A stretch of 64,000 bases of DNA, from positions 62,069 through 126,068 of the forward strand of contig QHWT01000047.1 in assembly GCA_003222675.1 (NCBI GenBank), in the 5' to 3' direction. Under the pieces are notes generated by a model. It did no database searches. It saw nothing but the letters and a program-made list of their open reading frames with translations, and was not told the DNA's origin. Position numbers and translations under genes: made by a program. Positions within the stretch are counted from its first letter, which is position 1; the number at the start of each line of letters is the position of its first letter. Below, in pieces: positions 44,818 to 54,476 of the stretch. Source of the DNA: Acidobacteriota bacterium. Its GTDB lineage: Bacteria; Acidobacteriota; Vicinamibacteria; Vicinamibacterales; 2-12-FULL-66-21.

Positions 44818-46863
44818 GTGCCTTTATTCCCGGCGCGTTCATCTGTCTTCGACAGTGAACACGCAACGGTGATTGTTCCGCGCGATCGAATCCGACACCT
44901 TGTGGCGGCGGCCGGGTGGATCACCGTCATCCTGCCACTGGCGGTCGTGCTCCTGTCCGCCGGCCTCTCGCCAGCGAGCAACTGGACGGTGCGGACGACG
45001 CTTGCCGGATTTTGCATCCTGGCAATCGTCCGACCGGATGCTGCCCTTCTCGTCACTACCGCGCTCGTCGGTTTCGGGATCATCCTGTCTCACCTCGCCG
45101 GCGTTCCACTCCTGCGTGTCACGGAGGTCCTCGTCGTCGCGTCCCTTGCCGGATGTTGCGTCAGGGCGCTTCCGCACGGCACTCCCTTCCGGCATGCGCT
45201 AACAGACTGGATCTCCGTACCGATCGTGTTGTTCGTGATTACTGCCGTCGCGTCCACCGTGGTGTGGCTGCGGGTCTACCAGTTTGAAACGGGATACGCA
45301 TCGGCATATGTCCAGGCGCTCCTGCACCTCGTCAGCCGCGACTACTTCGTCCAACCCGGCGATTTCGCGGTGCTGGTCTCGACCGCCGTCATTCTCGAAG
45401 GGCTCGCGCTGTACGTCGTCGTCGCGGCGCTTTGCCAGGTGGACGCCACGTTCTTCGAGCGAGCGCTGCGCATGCTGACCGCGGGCGGCGCCGGCCTCGC
45501 AGTGATGAGCGCGGTTCGGCTGGCGGAAATCCTGCTTCGCAATCCGGGCGCCATCGGGGCCATGCGCGCCACCTCCTACGGGATCCGCATCTCTCCGCAG
45601 ATACCTGACTACATCGCTGCTGGGTCGTACTTCGCGCTCTGCTGGCTGGTGGCACTGGGCATCGCCATGGCGCCGTCCCGAAGCCGGCTGGTCTGGCTGG
45701 CGGCGGGTGTGCCTCTGATGGCTGCGCTTTACCTCACGGGGTCACGGTCGGTCATTGCTGCCGCTCTCGTAGGCCTCGTGGCCCTGGTACTTATCGTTGT
45801 GCGGCAGAGGGCCGCCGCGGCTCGAGGTGTCGTCGCCTTTGCCGTCCTCGCGGTGTTGGTCATGCTCCTCAGTTACCAGTGGATGATCGGCCGCGATGTC
45901 GCAGGAGAGATGGCGCGGCGATCGTTGACAGTGCGCATCGAGCTGGTCCGAACGGGGTTGCGTGTCATCGCAACACGACCGCTGTTCGGCGTTGGCATCG
46001 ATCGATTCTATGTCCTGGCCGGAGACCTCGCGTCGCCCGAGCTGCACGCCCTGTGGGCAGGGCGCATGCACCCACACAACGATTTCCTCCGCTTCGGCGG
46101 GGAGCTGGGCCTCGTCGGCCTCGGATTGTTTCTGTGGATCCTGACTGCGGCGGGCAGACGAATCTTGGAGGCACTCCGGAGGACCCGCGACGCCCGCCTC
46201 GCGGGTCTCGCTGGCGGACTGCTCGCGTTCCTCGTCACGAGCCTCGTTAGCAATCCCCTCATGGTGCCCGAAGTGTCGTACGTGTTCTGGATTGCGCTCG
46301 GGCTGGCAGTCGGGCACTCTGCGAGACTGCAGGCACCGGGTGTCATGTCCGGATCCACCGGGCCACGGAGCCGTGTCTTCCAGTTGCGGTGGCCGATCGC
46401 GGTGCTGCTCGGGGGCTTGCTGGTCTTCTCGATTCCGTCGCGCGCCAGGAAGGAACTCGCGAGCGTAAACCTCAGGGGACTGAGCTACGGCTTCTTCGAA
46501 TGGGGCATGGAGGCGGACGGCACGCCAGCTCGTTGGTCTGGTCCCCGGGCCACACTATTCGTTGACGGAGGCGCCCAGCTGGTAGAAATCCCGTTGAGTG
46601 GCGCAGCACCTTCGAGCCTCCTCCAGCAGGTGGAGGTCCGGGTCGATGGACGGGTGGCGAATCGCATTGCGGTCGGTCCCGAGCGGCAGCGGCTGCGCGC
46701 GCTGCTTCCCGCTGGTGCCTCGACCGGGCCTCACCGCATCGATCTCATAGTCTCCCCGTCCTGGGTGCCCGCCGAGGTGATTCCCGGCAGCCAAGATCGG
46801 CGTGTGCTTGGCGTGAAGGTGGGAGAGATCAAGGTGATCATGACTCCCAACCAGAGTCGCTGA
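44818..46863 (+). CDS. O-antigen ligase/polymerase-like membrane protein 2
   Basis: 681 residues from GTG. About 10-12 membrane helices (residues 20-480) with the Wzy/WaaL-type periplasmic loop containing LTVRIELVRTGLRVIATRPLFGVGIDRFYVLAGDL and the following AGRMHPHNDFLRFGGELGLVGLGLFL, where HPHNDFLRFGGELG is the clearest ligase-family signature. An unusual ~170-residue C-terminal domain after the last helix is beta-rich and may be periplasmic (GSQDRRVLGVKVGEIKVI). It lies downstream of the FG-GAP proteins and before an LhgO-type gene. Confidence 0.85.
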   Translation: MPLFPARSSVFDSEHATVIVPRDRIRHLVAAAGWITVILPLAVVLLSAGLSPASNWTVRTTLAGFCILAIVRPDAALLVTTALVGFGIILSHLAGVPLLRVTEVLVVASLAGCCVRALPHGTPFRHALTDWISVPIVLFVITAVASTVVWLRVYQFETGYASAYVQALLHLVSRDYFVQPGDFAVLVSTAVILEGLALYVVVAALCQVDATFFERALRMLTAGGAGLAVMSAVRLAEILLRNPGAIGAMRATSYGIRISPQIPDYIAAGSYFALCWLVALGIAMAPSRSRLVWLAAGVPLMAALYLTGSRSVIAAALVGLVALVLIVVRQRAAAARGVVAFAVLAVLVMLLSYQWMIGRDVAGEMARRSLTVRIELVRTGLRVIATRPLFGVGIDRFYVLAGDLASPELHALWAGRMHPHNDFLRFGGELGLVGLGLFLWILTAAGRRILEALRRTRDARLAGLAGGLLAFLVTSLVSNPLMVPEVSYVFWIALGLAVGHSARLQAPGVMSGSTGPRSRVFQLRWPIAVLLGGLLVFSIPSRARKELASVNLRGLSYGFFEWGMEADGTPARWSGPRATLFVDGGAQLVEIPLSGAAPSSLLQQVEVRVDGRVANRIAVGPERQRLRALLPAGASTGPHRIDLIVSPSWVPAEVIPGSQDRRVLGVKVGEIKVIMTPNQSR

Positions 46864-47147
46864 AGCCCTCAACGAATGTGTTTCTCGGTGCCGGTGAGCG
46901 TGAGCCGGGCGGGGTGCATCGGCCGCCGGAGCTGTCGGTACGGGACACGTCAGGCCGCCTGGATGTGATGGGGGGTAGTCATCGAATCCTCATGAGCACG
47001 ATGTGATCCGTGTGTCGCCGATGATCGATTCATGGGTGAAGGCTGCGCCGCGAATTCAGACACGTTCACGGAAGTCTCCGCTGTTCCTGTCGTAATTTAT
47101 ATCCTTGAATTATCGCATCGCGCTGTCACAGTCGCTGATGGTTACGC
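46864..47147. other. 284-nt non-coding stretch before the LhgO-like gene
   Basis: No gene was found. The last 60 nt are AT-rich (GTCGTAATTTATATCCTTGAATTATCG), which may hold the promoter of the LhgO-like gene, but I cannot assign -35/-10 boxes with confidence. Confidence 0.4.
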
Positions 47148-48245
47148 ATGATTGAACTGGACACTCTCGTAATCGGCGCCGGCGTCGTCGGTCTTGCAGC
47201 TGCCGCCGAGATTGCCCGACGGGGCCATTCCGTCGCGCTGGCGGAACGGCATCCCAAACCCGGAATGGAGACGAGTACGCACAACAGCGGCGTCATCCAC
47301 GCGGGCATCTACTATCCTGCGGGCACGCTCAAAGCGCGGCTCTGTGTCGAAGGTGCGCGGCAGATGTATGAATTCTGCTCCGAGCACTCGGTACCGCATG
47401 AGAAATGCGGCAAGTTCATCGTTGCGACGACGCAGGAGGAAATCAGCACTCTCGAAAAGTTGCTGGCAATGGGGCTCGGCAATGGCGTGACAGGGCTGCA
47501 GATGGTCGACCCGGCGTTCATAAAACGGCGCGAACCCAACGTGCGCGCGGTAGCGGCGATCTGGTCTCCCGAAACGGGCCGTCTCGACGCATCATCGCTC
47601 GTGCTCGCGCTGCGGCGTATTGCGGATGCGCGAGGAGTCATGCTCGTCACGGGGACAACGACACATGGAGGAGAGACCCTGCAGGATGGATTCGACGTGC
47701 GGCTCGGAGACGAGCGAGTCGCGGCGCGGACGGTCGTGAATGCCGCCGGACTCTACGCGGATGAAGTTTCTGCAGCGTTCGGCGGCGAAGAGTTTCAGAT
47801 CTATCCGTGTCGCGGAGAGTACGCGGAACTGCGGCCGTCGAAGCGAAACCTGGTACACGGCCTTGTCTACCCGCTGCCGCACGCCGCGGGACACAGCCTT
47901 GGCGTCCACCTGACGCGAACGCCGACCGGCAACCTGCTCGTAGGTCCGACCGCGCGATACCAGGAACGCAAAGATGACTACGAGACCGACCGATTGCCGC
48001 TCGAAGCGTACGTCGAGTCCACGAGAGCCCTGCTGCCAGGAATTGAGCTCGCGGATCTGCGGTACGGCGGCAGCGGAATCCGGCCGAAGCTGTGCGGACC
48101 AGAGCAGCCGTTTGCAGACTTCCTGATTCGCCCCGACAGACAGGTTCCCCGTCTGATCCACGCAGCGGGGATCGATTCTCCCGGTTTGACCTCGAGCCTC
48201 ACGATTGGCGCGATGGTTGCCGGCCTGGTGCAGGAGATTTTGTGA
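47148..48245 (+). CDS. lhgO: LhgO-type FAD-dependent oxidoreductase (L-2-hydroxyglutarate oxidase family)
   Basis: 365 residues. The FAD-binding [30 protein letters not shown] is followed by the family signature [23 protein letters not shown], ending with [21 protein letters not shown]. Likely oxidises L-2-hydroxyglutarate or a related 2-hydroxy acid in metabolite repair, feeding electrons to the quinone pool. No dehydrogenase partner is adjacent. Convergent with the rmlD gene. Confidence 0.85.
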   Translation: MIELDTLVIGAGVVGLAAAAEIARRGHSVALAERHPKPGMETSTHNSGVIHAGIYYPAGTLKARLCVEGARQMYEFCSEHSVPHEKCGKFIVATTQEEISTLEKLLAMGLGNGVTGLQMVDPAFIKRREPNVRAVAAIWSPETGRLDASSLVLALRRIADARGVMLVTGTTTHGGETLQDGFDVRLGDERVAARTVVNAAGLYADEVSAAFGGEEFQIYPCRGEYAELRPSKRNLVHGLVYPLPHAAGHSLGVHLTRTPTGNLLVGPTARYQERKDDYETDRLPLEAYVESTRALLPGIELADLRYGGSGIRPKLCGPEQPFADFLIRPDRQVPRLIHAAGIDSPGLTSSLTIGAMVAGLVQEIL

Positions 48246-48349
48246 TGGGCTGATTCGATTTGGTGATTCCGCCGCACGCGCCAACACGCGTGTCATTAAA
48301 ATCACGGCCGGTAGCCGGTGCGAAGCCGGATCACTAAAGTACCCGATGA
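48246..48349. repeat. Convergent junction with ATTTGGTGATT and GCCGG words
   Basis: Short non-coding gap between lhgO-like and rmlD. It carries GATTCGATTTGGTGATTC, sharing the ATTTGGTGATT word with the repeat field at 56.5 kb, and a GGCCGGTAGCCGGTGCGAAGCCGG tract (shortened to GGCCGGTAGCCGG) with partial dyad symmetry that could act as a bidirectional terminator. Confidence 0.5.
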
Positions 48350-49189
48350 CTACATCGTCACATCCAGATATCGCCGCAGAGCATCGTCCCAGCGCGGCAT
48401 GACGAAGCCGGCGCTCGCGAGCCGCGCATTCGATAACGCGCAGTATTGCGGCCGCTTTGCGCGCATAGGCACATCTGCGACGCGCACGGGAACGAGCTCG
48501 GCCTGGAGGCCCAGAATCCGCGCGGCCTCCTGCGCCAGCGCGTGCCACGTCGTCGCGCCGCTGTTGACGGCGTGATAGATGCCGTGCGGCGCGCGCGTGG
48601 TCAGTAGCATCCACGTGGCCTCGGCGACGTCGACCACGTAACTGGGACTCACCGTGCGATCGACGAATACAGGCGACGGTGTGCCCTCCCGCATCGCCGC
48701 CACAATCCGATCGATGCTGCTGCGCCGGCGCGCTCCCCCGAACAGACTCTCGACGCGCAGCACGTAATGCGCGGGCGCGTCCGCGGCAAACCATTCACCG
48801 AGCAGCTTCGACACTGCATAGACGCTCTGCGGCCGTGGCGGGTCTTCTTCGGTGTACGGGTTCAACGCCGTCCCATCGAACACGAAGTCGGAACTGTAGT
48901 GCACGAGCGTCGCACCGCTGGCAGCCGCGGCACGCGCGAGCGCGAGCACGCCGAAGCTGTTGCCCCGGAGCGCATCCATCGCGCCATCCTCCGCGCCATC
49001 GACGTCGTTGTATGCGGCGCAGTTGATGAGGACGTCGGGCCGCTCCGACGACACCACGCGCGTCACGGCGGCAGCATCGGCGATATCGAGCGTTGCATGG
49101 GTGAAGGGATGCACGTCGGCACGCGACGAGAACACCTCGGTGATGGTCGCGCCGAGCTGCCCTCCGGCGCCTGTGACCAGGATTCGCAT
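48350..49189 (-). CDS. rmlD: dTDP-4-dehydrorhamnose reductase
   Basis: 279 residues, RmlD-type SDR: RILVTGAGGQLGATITEVF, VINCAAYNDVDGAED, VHYSSDFVFDGTALNPYTEEDPPRPQSVYAVSKLLGE with the YxxxK pair. The last step to dTDP-L-rhamnose. rmlA, rmlB and rmlC are not in the window. It starts 4 nt after the stop of the DegT-type gene and may be co-transcribed with it. Confidence 0.88.
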   Translation of the reverse strand: MRILVTGAGGQLGATITEVFSSRADVHPFTHATLDIADAAAVTRVVSSERPDVLINCAAYNDVDGAEDGAMDALRGNSFGVLALARAAAASGATLVHYSSDFVFDGTALNPYTEEDPPRPQSVYAVSKLLGEWFAADAPAHYVLRVESLFGGARRRSSIDRIVAAMREGTPSPVFVDRTVSPSYVVDVAEATWMLLTTRAPHGIYHAVNSGATTWHALAQEAARILGLQAELVPVRVADVPMRAKRPQYCALSNARLASAGFVMPRWDDALRRYLDVTM

Positions 49190-49193
49190 CGAT

Positions 49194-50381
49194 CTAAGAC
49201 ATCGCGCTGCGGATGACGTCGACCACGAGGCGCTGCTGCTCTTCCGTCAGTTCGCTGTAGATCGGCAGCGCGAGCGTCTCGGCCGCCGCCGCCTCCGCCC
49301 GGGGGAAATCGCCGGCGTGATGTCCCAGCGGCGCGAAGCACTCCTGCAAATGGAACGGGACAGGATAATAAATCTCAGTACCGATGCCCGCCGCCCCGAG
49401 TCGCGCACGCAAGCTGTCGCGGCGCGCAACTCGGATCGCATATTGATTGAAAATGTGCTCGCGATCGGCGGGGCATGTTGGCAGTAGAACGGTATCGGTC
49501 AGTCCCGCAGCCATGAACAATCGTTGATATCGCTCGGCATTTCGCCGGCGCATCGCGCTCCATTCCGCCAGGTGCGGCAACTTGACGCGCAGCACCGCGG
49601 CCTGCAGCGCATCGAGGCGGAAGTTGCCGCCGACGCGCTTGTGGAGATATTTCCCGCCTACGCCGCTTTGCGGCTTCGGCGCGGCCTCGCCGCCCTCCCC
49701 GCCGGACTCAGCGGGCGCGGAGGCGGGCAGCTCGGCGCCGTGGTTGCGCAGCAACCGCATCTCGTGCGCCAGCGCGTCGTCGTTCGTGGTGACGAACCCG
49801 CCGTCGCCGAACGCGCCGAGATTCTTGCTCGGAAAGAACGAGAAGCACCCGATCGTGCCCATCGACCCCGCCTGACGTCGCTGGTAGGTCGCGCCGATTG
49901 CCTGCGCGGCATCCTCGATGACGGCTATTCCGGCGCGCCGCGCGTCCTCGAGAATCGGATCCATGTCGGCGCAGAGGCCGTACAGGTGCACCGGAATCAC
50001 CGCGCGCGTCTTCGGCGTGAACGCGGCTGCCGCTGCCGCAGGATCCATATTGAACGTGACCGGATCGATGTCGACGAGCTTCGGTGTCGCGCCGAGCCGG
50101 ACGATGCATCCTGCAGTCGCAAAGAAGGAAAATGTGGACGTGACGACCTCGTCGCCCGGACCGATGCCGAGCGCCATCATTGCAACAAGTAAGGCGTCGG
50201 TGCCGGACGACACGCCGATCGCGTGGCGAACACCCACATAGTCGGCGAGCTCGCGCTCGAGCCCGTCGACTTCAGGTCCACCGATGAAACGCTGACTGTC
50301 GCAGACGCGAGTAATGGCGGCAAGCAGATCGGCGCGCAGCGGCGCGTACTGTCCCTGGAGATCGAGCAGCGGAACGAGCAT
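49194..50381 (-). CDS. DegT/DnrJ/EryC1/StrS aminotransferase with low-complexity insert
   Basis: 395 residues, PLP-dependent nucleotide-sugar aminotransferase: VPLLDLQGQYAPLRADLL, AIGVSSGTDALLVAMMALGIG, VHLYGLCADMDPI, IEDAAQAIGATYQ, CFSFFPSKNLGAFGDGGFV with the PLP lysine, GGNFRLDALQAAVLRVKL. Between RNHGAELP and GGKYLHKRVGGNFR is a ~20-residue Ala/Gly/Pro/Glu tract not expected in the family, from a GC-rich segment near 49660-49730. Makes an amino sugar, perhaps 3- or 4-amino-deoxysugar for the glycan. Confidence 0.88.
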   Translation of the reverse strand: MLVPLLDLQGQYAPLRADLLAAITRVCDSQRFIGGPEVDGLERELADYVGVRHAIGVSSGTDALLVAMMALGIGPGDEVVTSTFSFFATAGCIVRLGATPKLVDIDPVTFNMDPAAAAAAFTPKTRAVIPVHLYGLCADMDPILEDARRAGIAVIEDAAQAIGATYQRRQAGSMGTIGCFSFFPSKNLGAFGDGGFVTTNDDALAHEMRLLRNHGAELPASAPAESGGEGGEAAPKPQSGVGGKYLHKRVGGNFRLDALQAAVLRVKLPHLAEWSAMRRRNAERYQRLFMAAGLTDTVLLPTCPADREHIFNQYAIRVARRDSLRARLGAAGIGTEIYYPVPFHLQECFAPLGHHAGDFPRAEAAAAETLALPIYSELTEEQQRLVVDVIRSAMS

Positions 50382-50396
50382 CCTATGGACCCTTAG

Positions 50397-50640
50397 AGGG
50401 TTCTTCCAGGTTCCACGGGTTCCACAGGTTCTCGAGTTCTGGTTCCCGGCGTTCTAGCGTTCTAGGTTCCACGTCGTTCTACGTTCCACGCGTTCTAGGT
50501 TCCATAAAGCGTTCCCGGTTCACCATAGGCGTTCTCGGTTTCACGGTCCAGAACAACTGGAACCCAGAGCAGCTGGAACCCAGAACACTTGGAATCAGAA
50601 CGATTGGAACCTGAGGAACCCGGGAACTCTGGGAACCCTG
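50397..50640. repeat. GTTCTAGGTTCC word-repeat field forming a long imperfect inverted repeat
   Basis: The 270-nt gap upstream of the DegT-type gene consists almost wholly of words GTTCTAG, GGTTCCACG, GTTCCCGG in its left part and the inverse GGAACCCAGA, GGAACCTGAGG in its right part, so the two halves can pair. No gene or promoter was seen in it. Confidence 0.75.
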
Positions 50641-50651
50641 TCACACCGCGC

Positions 50652-51191
50652 TCACCGCATCACGATCTCGGGGGCGCCCCAGAGCGGCAGGTCGTTGCGC
50701 GCGTCCGGACCCTGCCCCGGCGCGCTCTCGCGCGTGTTGAAGAGAATTTCCATGTCCTGTCCCGCGTAGGCCGACAAGTCGACCATCACCGGAATCCACC
50801 GCCGCTCCGAAGGGTTCTTGAACGGATTCACCGTTTGCGTGAAGAGATCTTCGTACGCCCGGCCATCCGAGACACCGACGTAGAAGTACACGCCATTCCC
50901 TTCCTTCTCCCATGCTTCCGGCTTCAGGCCCAACGCCACCTTGAGCCATCCATCGTTCGGGACACGCACGTGAAAGTGCAGGCGGCCATTCGGGGGCGCC
51001 GAGATCGCGCGCTTCCTCTCGCTGCCCAGCGTGACCTCCTCCAGCGCGAACGGCTTGCCATCCTTCTGCGCCTGATCGTACTGCGTGAGGAGATCGATTG
51101 GATGACCACGATCGCGGTGGAACAGCCACCAGCCGGCGATGATGACGACGAGGATGACGATGGCGGTGAAGACCGCGCGATTCCCCTTCAT
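50652..51191 (-). CDS. Small membrane-anchored protein, function unknown
   Basis: 179 residues. One N-terminal helix (AVFTAIVILVVIIAGWWLF, residues 6-24), then a ~150-residue beta-rich domain (LHFHVRVPNDGWLKVALGLK, GVYFYVGVSDGRAYEDLF, WIPVMVDLSAYAGQDMEILFNTRES). It is probably extracytoplasmic, with a jelly-roll-like carbohydrate-binding outline by eye, but no family was recognised. It precedes the repeat field and follows smpB on the same strand. Confidence 0.6.
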   Translation of the reverse strand: MKGNRAVFTAIVILVVIIAGWWLFHRDRGHPIDLLTQYDQAQKDGKPFALEEVTLGSERKRAISAPPNGRLHFHVRVPNDGWLKVALGLKPEAWEKEGNGVYFYVGVSDGRAYEDLFTQTVNPFKNPSERRWIPVMVDLSAYAGQDMEILFNTRESAPGQGPDARNDLPLWGAPEIVMR

Positions 51192-51232
51192 GGCGCCTCA
51201 ACTGCCTCCACAAAAGGGCCAATCTACCACAG

Positions 51233-51706
51233 TCAGCGCCTTCGTTCCTTCACCGCAGCGCGCGTTTCGCGCTCCGTTTCACGGCGCTTGATGGTCTCGC
51301 GCTTGTCGTGCGCCTTCTTGCCCTTCGCCAGGCTGATAGCTACTTTCACGCGGCCGTTCTTCAGATACATCCGCATTGGCACGATCGTCATGCCGCGTTC
51401 GGTGGTCTTGCCAATCAGCTTCCGGATCTCCTGCCGGTGCAGCAACAGCTTGCGCCGGCGCGTCGGATCGTGATCGCTGTACCCGCGATTGCGATACGCG
51501 CTGATGTGCACGTTGTAGATCCACACTTCGCCCGCTTCGATCCGCGCGAAGCTGTCGCGCAGGTTGGCCCCTCCTTCGCGGATCGACTTCACCTCGGTGC
51601 CGAGCAGCGCGATCCCTGCCTCGAACGTCTCGAGCAGGTGGTAGTCATGGTGCGCTTTCCGGTTCTCCGCGATGACCTTTTGCGCCTGCTCGCGCTCGGT
51701 TTTCAT
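51233..51706 (-). CDS. smpB: SsrA-binding protein SmpB
   Basis: 157 residues. Partner of tmRNA in ribosome rescue. Shows the conserved NRKAHHDYHLLETFEAGIALLGTEVKSIREG, FARIEAGEVWIYNVHISAYRNRG, RKLLLHRQEIRKLIGK and the basic tail (KGKKAHDKRETIKRRETERE) that enters the decoding centre. No ssrA gene was found in the window. Confidence 0.96.
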   Translation of the reverse strand: MKTEREQAQKVIAENRKAHHDYHLLETFEAGIALLGTEVKSIREGGANLRDSFARIEAGEVWIYNVHISAYRNRGYSDHDPTRRRKLLLHRQEIRKLIGKTTERGMTIVPMRMYLKNGRVKVAISLAKGKKAHDKRETIKRRETERETRAAVKERRR

Positions 51707-51829
51707 GAATCAATCTCGATCGGCGACTGTCGACTGCAGACCGCACGAATCACAGATTTGCGATCGCGGATTGACGAATGCTCTTCAATCATCAATGACT
51801 CATCTGCGGTCGCCATCGCTAATCTCATC
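51707..51829. repeat. Word-repeat junction between smpB and the GT39-like gene
   Basis: The gap holds words such as GATTTGCGATCGCGGATTGACG and AATCATCAATGACTC. The reverse strand translates in the track to IRDRKSVIRAVCSRQS-like text, the same style as the words in other junctions. No coding function was seen. Confidence 0.5.
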
Positions 51830-53500
51830 TCATTCTCTCCGCCAGTGTTGAATGACGAATCGTCCTTTGTGCTCGACCTTCGTGAGGCGCAGCGGCGGCA
51901 GCGCGACGGACGGCGTATCGCCGCGCGCGACGAGCACGAGTCCCGAGACGCGCTGCTCCTCCATCTTCGCACCGAGCTGGCTCGCGCCGGGCGGCGTATC
52001 CGCCAGGAAGATGATCTTGCGGAAATAGAGCGGCATGAGCAACTGCGCCGTGAACATGTCGTCCGACACGACGATCCGCTCCGGTGCGGATGCCACCGCC
52101 GAGACCGCAGACGCGTCGTCCCGATTCCTGGCGACGTATGCCGGAACGGTGCCGCACATGTGAATGGCGGCCGTCATCGCGACGAGCAGGACGCCGATGT
52201 GGCCGATCCACCGGTCCGTCCGCGCGGCGGCACCGAGGTAGTCGCGAATTGAGGCGATCGACGCCACCGTGAGCATCGGGAACAGGGGCAGCAGCAGCCG
52301 CGGTCCGAGCGACTTTCCGCCAGTCGTGTCGACGCCTGCGTACGCCAGCGCCACGTACGCGAGCGTCGTGAGGAGCACCGCGCCGCGCATCCATCCTGAT
52401 CGTTCGACGCCTGACGGACCCGGCAGGAGCGCGAATATGAAGTAGGGCGAGACGCGCTGCATGCCGGCGAGCCATTTCGGCGCCGTCACGACCTCGTGCA
52501 GGTCGATTGCTGCGAGCGCCACAACCGCAATCAGCCAGGCCAGGATACCAATCGAGGTCCCGCGTGCACGCCACCACAGCAACGCGGCCGCCAGGCCGCC
52601 GGCGTATAGCGCAATCACGGTGCTGTTGCCGTACCCGAGCAGCCAGTACTGAATCACCGTCTCGTAGCGCTCACGCATGGTGAACGGCGCCAATGACGGC
52701 AGATCGGCGCCCGGTTCGCTTCCAATCCACGATCCCTGCAGCAGGTGCACCGCATGCCGCAGGTGCGCCGCCGGCGGACGGCCGAACCACGAGACGTCCA
52801 CCCATGCGGCCGCGATCACGACCGCCACCGTCGCGACGATCGCTCGAGCCAACGGCTGCCATCTTCGCGCGCGCAGCCAGAGAACGATCAGGAGTCCAGG
52901 CGTCAGCAGGAGCACTTCGTCACGCTGGATCGCGCCGACACCGAGCAGCGCTCCTGCGAAAAGCGCTGCCTTTGGCCCGCTGAGGCGCATCGCACAAACA
53001 AACGCCGCGGCGCCGCACGCGACCGCCGGCGCGTGCTCGAAACCGCTGATCGCGTAGAACCACAACGGACCGGCGAGGCCGATCGCGAGCAACACGTACG
53101 GACCGAGCCCCGGCTCCGCCATTTTCGCGGTCGCATAGATGATCGCCAGGCCCGCGAGCAGCGTGACCACGATCATTCCACGAACGCCTCCAACCGTGAC
53201 CGCCGCCGCCTGGATCGCGGCGGACGCGGTGGGAAAGATGGCCTGAGTTTCATTTCCGACAGCCAGCACAAACGGCGGGCGCAGGGGGAAGAAGCGGCGA
53301 TCGGGATCGAGGAACGCGCCCGGATAAGGAATGTCGAGCGAGGTGAAATGGTGCGCTGCGAGCGCCCGCGCCTGCACGAACTTTACGCCAATGTCGCCGG
53401 AATACACCGCATGAGGCGACAGGATCCCCAGGCCGAGCACCGCGTAGAAGATCACGATTCCGCCGAAAATCAGGCGGGTGCTTCTCCACTCATGCCTCAT
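51830..53500 (-). CDS. Polytopic membrane protein, GT39-like glycosyltransferase candidate
   Basis: 556 residues with about 10-12 membrane helices. After the first helix comes HAVYSGDIGVKFVQARALAAHHFTSLDIPYPG, including an acidic residue pair of the kind that occurs in the first periplasmic loop of PMT/ArnT-type transferases. The C-terminal ~100 residues are soluble (IVVSDDMFTAQLLMPLYFRK). Likely transfers a sugar from polyprenyl phosphate; substrate unknown. A family assignment needs a profile search. Confidence 0.6.
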   Translation of the reverse strand: MRHEWRSTRLIFGGIVIFYAVLGLGILSPHAVYSGDIGVKFVQARALAAHHFTSLDIPYPGAFLDPDRRFFPLRPPFVLAVGNETQAIFPTASAAIQAAAVTVGGVRGMIVVTLLAGLAIIYATAKMAEPGLGPYVLLAIGLAGPLWFYAISGFEHAPAVACGAAAFVCAMRLSGPKAALFAGALLGVGAIQRDEVLLLTPGLLIVLWLRARRWQPLARAIVATVAVVIAAAWVDVSWFGRPPAAHLRHAVHLLQGSWIGSEPGADLPSLAPFTMRERYETVIQYWLLGYGNSTVIALYAGGLAAALLWWRARGTSIGILAWLIAVVALAAIDLHEVVTAPKWLAGMQRVSPYFIFALLPGPSGVERSGWMRGAVLLTTLAYVALAYAGVDTTGGKSLGPRLLLPLFPMLTVASIASIRDYLGAAARTDRWIGHIGVLLVAMTAAIHMCGTVPAYVARNRDDASAVSAVASAPERIVVSDDMFTAQLLMPLYFRKIIFLADTPPGASQLGAKMEEQRVSGLVLVARGDTPSVALPPLRLTKVEHKGRFVIQHWRRE

Positions 53501-53567
53501 GGCTCAGGGCTGATGGCGGCTCATGGTTGACGTTTCACGGTTGACGGCTGACAGCTGACGCCTTCCC

Positions 53568-54476
53568 CTACGCCTTACGACTTATAACTCCAGTCGCCAG
53601 CCTCGCCGCCAGTCGAACGGCCTCGACCAGGCTGGAGTGATCGGCGCGTCCGCGGCCGGCAATGTCGAACGCGGTGCCGTGATCGACCGACGTGCGCACG
53701 ATCGGCAGGCCGAGCGTCACGTTCACCGCGCGACCAAATGCCAGCAGCTTCACGGGAATCAAACCCTGGTCGTGATAACAGGCGATCACCGCGTCGAACT
53801 CGCCGCGCGACGCGCGAACGAAGATCGTGTCGGCGGGCCAGGGCCCCGTGACGTCGATGCCGCGGCCGCGACACTCGTCGATGGCGGGGCGGAGGACTGT
53901 CTCTTCTTCAGCGCCGATGACGCCGTGCTCACCCGCGTGAGGATTGAGTCCAGCTACGGCGAGCGATGGCGTCGCATAGCCAAACCGCGGAAGTTCCCTC
54001 GCGGTCAGATCGATCACTGATGCGAGCAGATCGCGCGTCAGCAGGCGCGGCACGTCTTTCAGCGGCACGTGGATCGTGGCGAGCACCACGCGCAGCGCGT
54101 CCGCGTAGAACATCATCGCAACGCGCGACGCGCCGGTCAGATGGGCCAGGAGATCGGTATGTCCTTTCCACGGCAGTCCCGCGAGCGCGAACGCTTCCTT
54201 GTTGACCGGCGCAGTCGCAATCGCGTCGACTGCGCCGCTCTGCGCGTCCCGCGCAGCGGCGAGAATCGCGTCGTACGCGGCGCGGCCGGCGTCCGCCGAC
54301 AGCACGCCCGGCGCGAACGGTTTCAGCTCGTGATCTTCATGTGGCCCGTAGAGAACGGGTTCGCACACGTCGAGCACGCGCGGATCTGCCGCGGCCTTCG
54401 CGGCAATCTCCGGCCCAATGCCCGCAGGGTCGCCTACCGTGATCGCTATGCGCGGTTTCACGCCGCTGGAAGACAT
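53568..54476 (-). CDS. pdxA: 4-hydroxythreonine-4-phosphate dehydrogenase
   Basis: 302 residues. Pyridoxal 5-phosphate synthesis by the DXP-dependent route. Motifs: RIAITVGDPAGIGPEIAAKAA, DAIATAPVNKEAFALAG, KGHTDLLAHLTGA, AGLNPHAGEHG, IACYHDQGLIPVKLLAFGRAVNVTLGLPIVRTSVDHGTAFDIAGRG (shortened here: GLPIVRTSVDHGTAFDIAG), with the metal-binding histidines. Length normal. Followed by word-repeat junctions on both sides; pdxJ not in the window. Confidence 0.95.
   Translation of the reverse strand: MSSSGVKPRIAITVGDPAGIGPEIAAKAAADPRVLDVCEPVLYGPHEDHELKPFAPGVLSADAGRAAYDAILAAARDAQSGAVDAIATAPVNKEAFALAGLPWKGHTDLLAHLTGASRVAMMFYADALRVVLATIHVPLKDVPRLLTRDLLASVIDLTARELPRFGYATPSLAVAGLNPHAGEHGVIGAEEETVLRPAIDECRGRGIDVTGPWPADTIFVRASRGEFDAVIACYHDQGLIPVKLLAFGRAVNVTLGLPIVRTSVDHGTAFDIAGRGRADHSSLVEAVRLAARLATGVISRKA

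Noticed and set aside
44583-44858. Small ORF before the second ligase gene
   Set aside because: No ribosome site, low-complexity content and no recognisable motif; overlaps the real GTG start of the ligase gene.
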